Part shown: one piece after another, positions 1 through 4,797 of the stretch
Position numbering within the stretch: the first letter of the stretch is position 1
Layout of the letters: every line of letters starts with the position of its first letter
Assembly (NCBI GenBank): GCA_029288275.1
Contig: JARIHM010000127.1
Location: 1 to 7,907, forward strand
Reading direction: 5' to 3'
Length of the DNA: 7,907 nt
Source of the DNA: Candidatus Saccharimonadota bacterium
GTDB lineage: Bacteria > Patescibacteriota > Saccharimonadia > UBA4664
Position numbers and translations under genes: made by a program
Notes under the pieces: generated by a model
What the model was told of the DNA's origin: nothing
What the model saw: the letters and a program-made list of their open reading frames with translations, nothing else
Database searches by the model: none

Positions 1-1
1 G

Positions 2-172
2 TTTATTAATATTGCGGCAACGTTGCCAATCTTGATTACCGGGGCTCTGGCTGACCTCTTGAGCGTTACTAACGTTGTGATTGTGATGGGCGTACTGGTA
101 GTACTGTTTGCCGTCTTCCAACTGACGCGATTGCACCCAGCTGCGCGCCGGCACCACAAACCGGCAGCTTAG
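2..172 (+). CDS. C-terminal end of an MFS-type membrane transporter (partial)
   Basis: The reading frame is open from the left edge to a TAG stop and gives 57 residues; the start lies outside the window. The visible part has two hydrophobic stretches, around residues 2-20 (an Ile/Leu/Ala run broken by a Gly) and 22-42 (Val/Leu-rich), then a short basic tail with HPAARRHH. This matches the last two helices and cytoplasmic tail of a major facilitator superfamily permease: the I-N-I-A-A-T-L-P segment followed by G-A-L-A-D resembles helix 11 of MFS exporters. Substrate cannot be told from this fragment. The stop codon lies in the loop of a 17-bp hairpin, so translation and hairpin folding overlap. 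It could belong to another polytopic membrane protein family; membrane location is more certain than the MFS label. Confidence 0.6.
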   Translation, partial: FINIAATLPILITGALADLLSVTNVVIVMGVLVVLFAVFQLTRLHPAARRHHKPAA

Positions 173-190
173 CGCTGCCGGTTTGTGGTG
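152..190. terminator. 17-bp perfect hairpin between convergent genes
   Basis: Bases 152-168 pair perfectly with 174-190 around a 5-nt loop (169-173) that contains the stop codon of the upstream transporter. No T-tract follows on either strand, so it is not a textbook intrinsic terminator. Its position between a plus-strand gene and the minus-strand gene ending at 207 suggests a bidirectional terminator or mRNA 3'-end stabiliser. Confidence 0.55.
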
Positions 191-206
191 GGCGAACAAT
201 GAACGG

Positions 207-488
207 TTAGCGAATACCCGACTCGTCCTCATCGTCTTCGCTGGCGGCTCTGGCATCGGCATTGGCAGCTTCGGCCTCGGCCATCAAATCCTCATCACCG
301 ATCTGGTCGGTCTGATCGAGCGACTCGTGGAAGTCTGACTCCAGCTGATCAGCCTGCTTGGGCGTCATTTCGTCCATAGCAGCCTCATCCTCCTCGAGGT
401 CTCCGCTGCTTTGATCCAGACGCTCACCAAACTCATCGTAGAGCTCCTGACCCTCATTGAGCTCAAGGTCATCGTCATAATATTTCAT
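207..488 (-). CDS. Small highly acidic hypothetical protein (93 aa)
   Basis: Not recognised. Of 93 residues, 35 are Asp or Glu (about 38%) and only five are Lys or Arg, giving a net charge near -30. There is no signal peptide, membrane segment or cysteine. Acidic runs occur at residues 5-7, 32-35 and 84-89. The middle (residues 41-60) alternates Asp/Glu/Gln with Leu and could form a short amphipathic helix. The ATG start is well supported: AAGGAGGA lies about 8 nt upstream on the minus strand, one of the best Shine-Dalgarno sequences in the window. The gene stands alone, downstream of and co-directional with the glycosyltransferase, with 127 nt between them. Such acidic small proteins may be DNA mimics, nucleic-acid-protein chaperones or simply disordered; no function is assigned. 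Confidence 0.75.
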   Translation of the reverse strand: MKYYDDDLELNEGQELYDEFGERLDQSSGDLEEDEAAMDEMTPKQADQLESDFHESLDQTDQIGDEDLMAEAEAANADARAASEDDEDESGIR

Positions 489-590
489 GATCCTGTCCTC
501 CTTACTCTTCGCATCCTACGCCTTTAAGGCTAGAGTGCTTGAGGCGGCCTAACGAAAAGCCTAGATAGTTCCAGCCTTATTTTTGACAAA

Positions 591-608
591 TTGTAGTAGC
601 AACTACAA
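591..608. repeat. 7-bp inverted repeat downstream of the glycosyltransferase
   Basis: TTGTAGT (591-597) pairs with ACTACAA (602-608) around the loop AGCA. It lies 8 nt past the stop codon of the minus-strand glycosyltransferase. On that strand it is followed by TTTGTC, a poor T-tract. It may be a weak terminator; a regulatory site for the acidic-protein gene is equally possible. Confidence 0.35.
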
Positions 609-615
609 CAAATGC

Positions 616-1839
616 TTATGCTTTGCGAGTAGTAGCGGATTGGTGAGAATGAGACTTGGCGTAGCTATCAATCACATCGCGATAGGTAGCTTCGTACTGG
701 TCGAGCATGGCTTTGTTCGAATGATGGGCTACGATCAATTCTCGGCCAGCAGTACCTAACTGTTGAGCTAGGTGGTTGTCTGCCAAGATGACTGCTAATT
801 TCTCGGCCATTATATCGCTCCGGTCGCGAGGGAAAAGGTAGCCGGTTTGACCATCGTGGCACAATTCCTTGAGTGCCGCCACGTCTACTGCCACGGTTGG
901 TAGTCCGCAGGCCATGGCCTCCATCATTACAATGCTCTGCAGTTCGGCTGGTGAAGAGATGGCAAAGATAGTGGAGGCGCGGTAGAGCGAGAGCTTGTCA
1001 TCATCACTGACAAAGCCAGTAAAGCTAACCTTATCCGCTAAGCCGAGCTCCCGAGCTTGCTGCTTGAGGCTCTCCAGGTGGTTACCGTAGCCAGCAATGA
1101 TCAGATGAAGGTTGCCGAGCTTGGCATTGCCTTGGAGCTTGGCAAAGGCAGCTACCAGGAGATCAATGCGCTTTTCGCCATCGGTGCGGCCCAGGTACAG
1201 AATGTGACGAGCATCGCGCGGCAGGCTTAGGCGCTCAAAGACTCCGGCCTCCGGCTGGCCTGGAGTGTAGTAATCGGTATCCAGGCCGTTGGAGATGGCT
1301 TTGTGTGGGACGATAAGGCCTTGTTCCTCCAGAATGGTGATGGCTGTGCTAGTGGGCGAGGTTACGAAATCAGTCTTGTTATAGAACCATATTAAGAAAT
1401 GCCACACTCGGTGCCACAGCGCCTGATAGAGCGCGCCACGACGTAGGCCAAGGTTATGCAGGATATTTTCGGCCATCAGGTGGTTCACGGCCAGCACTGG
1501 CACGCGATAACGCTTAGCGTAGATCATAGTTGGAACCGTGAGCCAGCCAATCAAGTTGAGGTGGATGATATCTGGCCGCACCTGCTTTAGGAGCCGATAG
1601 CCGCTAAAAAAAGGGAAAAAGCTTACCCGGTATTTAGGATTAGGCAAAAGTACCATCGACTTCTCGCGGTAGATGGTGGTAGGACCATCCTGCTCGACAT
1701 GAGAGTGCAAGGTGCGGCCAGGAGCCCAGATGAGTACTTGATGCCCGCGCTTGGCCAAGCCGTAATTGAGACGCCGGGCAAAGGTAGCGCCACCATCGGT
1801 ATTCGGCCAGTAGCTTTCTGCGACCATGAGAATTTTCAT
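616..1839 (-). CDS. GT-B glycosyltransferase, family 4 (glycolipid or envelope sugar transfer)
   Basis: A 407-residue retaining glycosyltransferase of the GT4 type. The N-terminal Rossmann domain begins MKILMVAESYWPNTDGG, with the Gly-Gly acceptor loop at residues 16-17. The C-terminal domain opens with ILYLGRTDGEKRID (residues 213-226), the nucleotide-sugar-binding loop with Arg218 and Lys223. The EX7E signature is present as Glu299 and Glu307, followed by the usual A-C-G-L-P-T-V. Residues 120-126 (H-L-M-A-E-N) resemble the H-x-M-x-E acceptor motif of diacylglycerol glucosyltransferases, so a membrane lipid acceptor is a reasonable guess; sugar and acceptor remain unproven. Tryptophan- and phenylalanine-rich helices at 141-153 suit a monotopic enzyme on the inner membrane face. 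Length is normal for the family. There is only a short AGGA upstream of the ATG, and the -10 box sits 7 nt before it, so the mRNA is probably leaderless. Confidence 0.9.
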   Translation of the reverse strand: MKILMVAESYWPNTDGGATFARRLNYGLAKRGHQVLIWAPGRTLHSHVEQDGPTTIYREKSMVLLPNPKYRVSFFPFFSGYRLLKQVRPDIIHLNLIGWLTVPTMIYAKRYRVPVLAVNHLMAENILHNLGLRRGALYQALWHRVWHFLIWFYNKTDFVTSPTSTAITILEEQGLIVPHKAISNGLDTDYYTPGQPEAGVFERLSLPRDARHILYLGRTDGEKRIDLLVAAFAKLQGNAKLGNLHLIIAGYGNHLESLKQQARELGLADKVSFTGFVSDDDKLSLYRASTIFAISSPAELQSIVMMEAMACGLPTVAVDVAALKELCHDGQTGYLFPRDRSDIMAEKLAVILADNHLAQQLGTAGRELIVAHHSNKAMLDQYEATYRDVIDSYAKSHSHQSATTRKA

Positions 1840-1846
1840 TGGTCCT

Positions 1847-1855
1847 AGTATAGCA
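1847..1855 (-). promoter_or_regulatory. Extended -10 promoter of the glycosyltransferase
   Basis: On the minus strand, TGC-TATACT ends 7 nt before the ATG at 1839, placing transcription initiation at or next to the start codon. No good -35 is visible: the -35 position falls inside the terminator hairpin of the upstream gene. The TGn extension would compensate for the missing -35. Confidence 0.6.
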
Positions 1856-1896
1856 AAAATGCCCGCTTAGGTCTGCAAAGAGACCTAAGCGGGCAT
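1855..1896 (-). terminator. Intrinsic terminator of the nucleotidase-like gene
   Basis: A perfect 16-bp stem (1859-1874 with 1881-1896) with a 6-nt loop. On the minus strand it is followed directly by TTTT and then GC. It begins 3 nt beyond the stop codon of the gene ending at 1900. The T-tract runs into the extended -10 box of the glycosyltransferase, so terminator and downstream promoter are interlocked. Confidence 0.85.
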
Positions 1897-1899
1897 ACG

Positions 1900-2457
1900 C
1901 TAGATGTGGGCTACATCTATGGCGGTCACCGCCGCCCGCCAGTCAGCCCAGCTGTACAGACGCGGACCCGCCAGACCCTGGTTGAACGGCTGATCAAAGA
2001 TGATCGGCCTCCAGGTTGGCTCCATGCTTTCGATGCGCGGTGGGATGGCCGTGATGAGTAGGTCACCGCGCACTATGGCCTTGTCTGGCGTCAGGATCAT
2101 TCTACCTGCCCAGCTCTCTCCCAGATACTGGCGTACCCAGCCTATTTTCTCCTGGGCAAAGAAGAGCGAGTCCGGCAAGCTGGAGGTGCAAATTCGGACA
2201 TCTAGGCCGTTTGTAGTCATCTCGTGCAGTGCCTCAACTGCCCCAGCTACTGGCATCAAGTGGCGGAAGAAACCGCGAGCCGAAAGAATCGACTTAACAT
2301 CTTCGCGATACATCTTGGGATAGTCATCTACCAAGTTTGGAGATCGCCGCTGTTCCATCGGCACCTTTGGACGCAGCCGGTACATGCACTCCCAGAGGCG
2401 GCAAAACTCGCGCTCCACGTCGGCCAGGACCCGGCTTAGGCTCACCAAAACAATCAC
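1900..2457 (-). CDS. 5'(3')-deoxyribonucleotidase-like HAD protein lacking catalytic aspartates
   Basis: A 185-residue protein with the full layout of the NT5C family (cytosolic/mitochondrial 5'-deoxyribonucleotidases, HAD superfamily), which dephosphorylate dNMPs. Family landmarks are VLAD (residues 10-13), VPMEQRR (32-38), GFF (62-64), the P-x-x-G-A segment (69-73), motif II ICTSS (89-93), ILTPDK with motif III Lys126 (121-126), VRGDLLI (129-135) and the late YSWADWR (168-174). The residues that do the chemistry are missing. The motif I DxDG is Ser6-Leu-Ser8-Arg9, and the motif IV Asp pair after GDLLI is Thr136-Ala137. The nucleophile, the acid/base and the Mg2+ ligands are therefore all lost, which predicts no phosphatase activity while substrate-pocket features survive. 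The start is GTG, with GGGAG 5 nt upstream; the frame is also open upstream of it. It is likely a pseudoenzyme, perhaps a nucleotide sensor. Family assignment is firm; role is unknown. Confidence 0.85.
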   Translation of the reverse strand: MIVLVSLSRVLADVEREFCRLWECMYRLRPKVPMEQRRSPNLVDDYPKMYREDVKSILSARGFFRHLMPVAGAVEALHEMTTNGLDVRICTSSLPDSLFFAQEKIGWVRQYLGESWAGRMILTPDKAIVRGDLLITAIPPRIESMEPTWRPIIFDQPFNQGLAGPRLYSWADWRAAVTAIDVAHI

Positions 2458-2497
2458 AGGAACTCCCGTCCAGATTGAGCAGGATGGTTTGCATCAT

Positions 2498-2503
2498 ACG
2501 AGA
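2498..2503 (-). promoter_or_regulatory. Possible -10 box of the nucleotidase-like gene
   Basis: TATGAT on the minus strand would give a leader of about 35 nt containing the GGGAG ribosome-binding site. The -35 candidate (GGTCAA, 17 nt upstream) is poor, so this call is tentative. Confidence 0.35.
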
Positions 2504-2537
2504 GATTAGTTCATTTGACCAGTAGCAATGACAATTC

Positions 2538-2569
2538 GTTGTTCATTAAACAACATACGCATATGTTGT
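2538..2569. repeat. Two adjoining palindromes in the divergent promoter region
   Basis: GTTGTT (2538-2543) pairs with AACAAC (2549-2554). ACAACATA (2550-2557) pairs with TATGTTGT (2562-2569). The second palindrome ends 2 nt before the TTGACA -35 box of the RNase III gene. An imperfect direct repeat, ATGACAATT (2528-2536) and ATTGACAATT (2571-2580), flanks both. They could form alternative hairpins or serve as a regulator-binding site shared by the divergent genes. Confidence 0.5.
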
Positions 2570-2571
2570 CA

Positions 2572-2599
2572 TTGACAATTACTCGTAATATATTATTAT
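2572..2599 (+). promoter_or_regulatory. Promoter of the RNase III gene
   Basis: A perfect -35 TTGACA (2572-2577) is followed after 16 nt by TATTAT (2594-2599), in a very AT-rich stretch. The predicted leader is about 32 nt and contains AAGGTAGGTG just before the ATG at 2638. Confidence 0.65.
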
Positions 2600-2637
2600 A
2601 AATTGATTCTGACTCGCCAAATCAAGGTAGGTGACAG

Positions 2638-3351
2638 ATGGACCCGGGAAAGATTATCTCGCTGCAACGACGACTTGGCGTGACCTTTGCAGATGTGACT
2701 TGGCTTGAGGAAGCTCTCAAGCCAGGAGGCATTAATGCGGGGATGAACCAGAAGCACAAGCGGCTTGAGCTAGTGGGTGATTCTGTTCTATCAACAGTGA
2801 TCCACCGGTGGCTGCTCAATGAGCCTTACCTCACGGTTGGCTGGCAAACCGAGCGTCATGGCGTTCTGGTTAGTAACCGGATCATTGCGCAGTGCTCAAG
2901 GAGGCTTGGCCTGCCGGATGATCAGACCCTTACCAAGCTCCAGCGGCAGGCGCTGCGAACGGCCGGCGAGGCTACGCTTACCAAGCGAGCGGCCAATCTG
3001 CTTGAGGCCGTAATCGGCGCCATCTTCTGTGATCAAGGGTATGAAGCGGCTGAGAGGTTTATCCTCGAGATTGCTCTGCCGCACTTTGAGGAGGCCAGCG
3101 CCAGGGTCGCGATCGTTAACCCCAAGGCTCTCCTGCAGGAGTACCTAGAGCTACAACGCGATATCTCGCCCAGATACGTGGTAGTGGAGCAGAACTTGCA
3201 GGCAGTCAAGAACCGCTATACGGTAGCCTGTATGTTGGGCGATGAAGAGCTTGGCCGCCAGAGAGCTGTCAACCGCGATCTGGCCGAACATCGCCTAGCG
3301 GTGAGGCTGCTCCGTGAGCTGTACAATGTGGTAAGCACCGCTTCGGTGTAG
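2638..3351 (+). CDS. rnc: Diverged ribonuclease III (RNase III domain plus dsRBD)
   Basis: A 237-residue protein with the bacterial RNase III layout: an endonuclease domain (about residues 6-150), then a dsRNA-binding domain (about 161-229) opening NPKALLQEYL. RNase III cleaves double-stranded RNA in rRNA and mRNA maturation. The signature helix reads KRLELVGDSVL (41-51), keeping Glu44 and Asp48 (E. coli Glu41 and Asp45). LEAVIGAIF (122-130) keeps Glu123 (Glu117). Three usually conserved acidic residues are changed: Lys41 at E. coli Glu38, Val67 at Glu65 and Asn120 at Asp114, a metal ligand. The dsRBD is also weak: the expected Lys-Lys before the last helix is Arg213-Asp214. The ATG has AAGGTAGGTG upstream. 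It could be the organism's only RNase III with relaxed motifs or a second, repurposed copy. Family assignment is strong; normal catalysis is doubtful. Confidence 0.85.
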   Translation: MDPGKIISLQRRLGVTFADVTWLEEALKPGGINAGMNQKHKRLELVGDSVLSTVIHRWLLNEPYLTVGWQTERHGVLVSNRIIAQCSRRLGLPDDQTLTKLQRQALRTAGEATLTKRAANLLEAVIGAIFCDQGYEAAERFILEIALPHFEEASARVAIVNPKALLQEYLELQRDISPRYVVVEQNLQAVKNRYTVACMLGDEELGRQRAVNRDLAEHRLAVRLLRELYNVVSTASV

Positions 3352-3376
3352 CGTGGTTGTAAAGTTGTAAAACTTA

Positions 3377-3405
3377 GGCCCCTGGCGTCAGCCAGGGGCC
3401 TTCCT
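3377..3405 (+). terminator. Intrinsic terminator after RNase III
   Basis: GGCCCCTGGC (3377-3386) and GCCAGGGGCC (3391-3400) form a 10-bp GC-rich stem with loop GTCA, followed by TTCCTT. The start of the tmRNA -35 box (TTGAAT) overlaps this tail. Confidence 0.75.
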
Positions 3406-3433
3406 TGAATAATGAGTTCAAATTTGCTAATAT
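3405..3433 (+). promoter_or_regulatory. Promoter of tmRNA
   Basis: TTGAAT (3405-3410), a 17-nt spacer, then an extended -10 TGC-TAATAT (3425-3433). Predicted initiation near 3440 is about 9 nt upstream of the mature tmRNA 5' end at 3449, leaving a short leader for RNase P to remove. Confidence 0.7.
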
Positions 3434-3448
3434 AGAGTCGTTCGTCAC

Positions 3449-3826
3449 GGGGCTGATCAGGCTCGACGTTGGGACTTTTACAAGCTTTTTGCGCAGGTCG
3501 ATTGGCGCGCGTAACGCGCCACAAGTTAGCTTAACTGCCAACTTCTTTAGCAAGGTGAAGGCTGCTTTCAGCATGCCCAGCTTTGCCCCTGTTTACGCCT
3601 AATAACGTAAACTATCGGCACCTGACGCCCGATGGGGGTTCGCCGGTATCAAATTATCGGGTTGCTCTAGGCAGCGTGCCTCTGCTGCTTAGCTAAGATA
3701 AGAGGCTGCTCTTCTGGTTGGTTCGTTTGCTCGTAGGCCAGAGGCTAAGCTTAAAAGCAAACTAAACCTGTAGGGCAAGAGCCTGTAACCTAGCGGACCG
3801 GGGTGCAATTCCCCGCAGCTCCACCA
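3449..3826 (+). ncRNA. ssrA: tmRNA (transfer-messenger RNA, one-piece)
   Basis: About 378 nt. The 5' GGGGCTG (3449-3455) pairs with CAGCTCC (3816-3822) to form the acceptor stem, with a G3-U70 wobble, the alanyl-tRNA synthetase identity pair. The discriminator A and CCA end are encoded (3823-3826). The T arm is CGGGG/CCCCG around loop TGCAATT (3804-3810), and the conserved AAACTAAACCTGTAG lies about 55 nt before the T arm. The tag frame resumes at GCC 3537 after TTAACT and runs 21 codons to tandem TAA TAA at 3600-3605. It starts A-N-F-F-S-K and ends S-F-A-P-V-Y-A. tmRNA with SmpB rescues stalled ribosomes and tags the nascent chain for proteolysis. The 5' and 3' ends are contiguous, so it is not a permuted two-piece form. 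The open frame through 3405-3602 is the tag region, not a protein gene. Confidence 0.95.
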
Positions 3827-3836
3827 GAACTAATTT

Positions 3837-3860
3837 GAGGCTTGAGAAAGCCTCTTTTTT
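3837..3860 (+). terminator. Intrinsic terminator of tmRNA
   Basis: GAGGCTT and AAGCCTC pair around a short GAGA-type loop and are followed at once by a run of T residues. It begins about 11 nt beyond the encoded CCA end. Confidence 0.85.
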
Positions 3861-3882
3861 GATATAATTTCTTGCTGTTATA

Positions 3883-3911
3883 TTGACAATTTATAGTACT
3901 TATGCTATCAT
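3883..3911 (+). promoter_or_regulatory. Near-consensus promoter of the GC-rich orphan gene
   Basis: Perfect -35 TTGACA (3883-3888), a 17-nt spacer and extended -10 TGC-TATCAT (3903-3911). Initiation is expected near 3918, giving a leader of about 35 nt. An in-frame ATG at 3902 lies inside this promoter and therefore cannot be the translation start. Confidence 0.8.
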
Positions 3912-3952
3912 ATATCTATCCTAGTAAGACGCACCCCCGATGGGAGACTGAC

Positions 3953-4420
3953 ATGACCACCACCCGGACGTCGCTGACCTGCATCCTGGGCTATGACCAC
4001 AGCCTCCGGATGCTGTCCGGCGGCACACTCACGGTTCAGAACCTGCGGGATCTGTTCGCTGGCGGCGCGCTGCTGCTGTGCGAGCGGGAACGCCGCTACG
4101 TCCTGGACGGCGAGGCCGACCCGGGCGAGGCCGAGGCCTGGTACCGCAACTTCCTCTTTGCGGAGAAGCAGGAGTGGCTCAACGGCGTGATCGACGCGTT
4201 CCACGCGCTGCTCCGCGAGGTGGACGAGGCCGGCCAGGTCGTCTGGCCCAGTGCCGACGGCGCCCTGATGGGCGAGGACTTCAACGCCGCGCTCAAGCGC
4301 CGCAACCTGCCGCCGGTGGAATTCATGTTCCCCGAGTTCGCCCCGAGCCAGCTCCAGGGGTTGGTGCAGCAGCAGAAGCTGCCGTACGACGTCACGGTGC
4401 CGGTGGTGCAGGTTTACTAG
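3953..4420 (+). CDS. GC-rich orphan soluble protein (155 aa), function unknown
   Basis: Not recognised. The start at 3953 is chosen because GGGAG (3942-3946) lies 6 nt upstream and the promoter -10 box covers the earlier ATG at 3902. The 155-residue product has no signal peptide or membrane helix. Residues 33-50 are hydrophobic then highly charged (L-F-A-G-G-A-L-L-L-C-E-R-E-R-R). Residues 53-93 are rich in Glu, Trp and Ala and look helical. The C-terminal part has Pro/Phe-rich P-V-E-F-M-F-P-E-F-A-P (120-131) and ends in valines with VQVY. Codons strongly favour G or C in third position: sampled 60-nt blocks at 3961 and 4261 have 40 and 43 G+C, against 31 in the RNase III gene at 2761. It has its own promoter and terminator, like the similarly GC-rich gene at 4798. 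Recent transfer or an unusual expression class could explain this. Confidence 0.8.
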   Translation: MTTTRTSLTCILGYDHSLRMLSGGTLTVQNLRDLFAGGALLLCERERRYVLDGEADPGEAEAWYRNFLFAEKQEWLNGVIDAFHALLREVDEAGQVVWPSADGALMGEDFNAALKRRNLPPVEFMFPEFAPSQLQGLVQQQKLPYDVTVPVVQVY

Positions 4421-4425
4421 GATTT

Positions 4426-4456
4426 GGCCGGATTCCCCTTGGGAATCCGGCCTTTT
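4426..4456 (+). terminator. Strong intrinsic terminator of the GC-rich orphan gene
   Basis: A perfect 12-bp stem (4426-4437 with 4441-4452), a 3-nt loop and TTTT. It begins 5 nt after the stop codon. There is no T-tract on the other strand, so it acts on plus-strand transcription only. Confidence 0.9.
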
Positions 4457-4711
4457 CCGTTTATTGGGCCTCGGCAAAGCCTCGAAAAGGTGGCGATGCT
4501 GGCGGTTATAGCCAGGATTCTGTTGGCGAATGAGCTCGTAACTTAGATCCATCAGGAGGCTGGCTTGCTCCAGGGTGCGTTGTTGCCATGTTCGCTGATC
4601 GGACGTAGTAAAACTGTTTTGCTAATCTGCTAGCTTTTGGAGCTCCTGGGCAAGACCGGTCCTCTGGTCTGGCTCTTGAACACCCTTGGGACGGGCGAGA
4701 TGTTCACCCAT
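4457..4711 (-). pseudogene. Possible remnant of a minus-strand gene with one in-frame amber codon
   Basis: This is the content of the 377-nt gap between the two GC-rich genes (4421-4797). On the minus strand an ATG at 4711 opens 29 plausible residues (ending L-A-Q-E-L-Q-K-L-A-D). These are stopped by TAG at 4624-4622. The same frame then continues protein-like, with T-W-Q-Q-R-T-L-E-Q-A-S-L-L-M-D-L-S-Y-E-L and then H-R-H-L-F-E-A-L-P-R-P, until the terminator of the neighbouring gene near 4456. Composition is amphipathic and Gln/Leu-rich, unlike random translation. A single C-to-T change of a Gln codon (CAG) would explain the stop. No ribosome-binding site or family match is seen. It may be a decayed gene cut off by the adjoining GC-rich gene, or chance. 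Confidence 0.35.
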
Positions 4712-4729
4712 AACGTTAGGGTATTGTTA

Positions 4730-4758
4730 TTTACATATTTTGAAAATTATGCTATAAT
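4730..4758 (+). promoter_or_regulatory. Near-consensus promoter of the GC-rich membrane-protein gene
   Basis: -35 TTTACA (4730-4735), a 17-nt spacer and extended -10 TGC-TATAAT (4750-4758). The -10 region shares TTATGCTAT-(C/A)-ATATA with the promoter at 3883-3911. The expected leader is about 33 nt. Confidence 0.8.
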
Positions 4759-4797
4759 ATAATAACGTAGACCTTCGACATTGAAAGAGGTTTCCAA

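Noticed and set aside
3405..3602. 65-codon open frame ending in A-P-V-Y-A
   Set aside because: It is the tmRNA tag region read from an upstream chance ATG; the RNA structure and acceptor stem show an ssrA gene, not a protein gene.
3600..3830. A tRNA gene, suggested by the T-arm and CCA end near 3799-3826
   Set aside because: No anticodon arm is present; the 5' partner of the acceptor stem is 360 nt upstream, as expected for tmRNA.
3902..3952. Upstream ATG extending the GC-rich orphan protein by 17 residues
   Set aside because: The ATG lies inside the extended -10 box of a near-consensus promoter, so it would not be in the mRNA; the downstream ATG at 3953 has a Shine-Dalgarno site.
3908..4552. 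Long minus-strand open frame (214 codons) opposite the GC-rich orphan gene
   Set aside because: Most of it is the antisense of a GC-rich gene, where stop codons are rare by composition. Only the part beyond the terminator (from about 4457) looks protein-like and is reported as a possible remnant.
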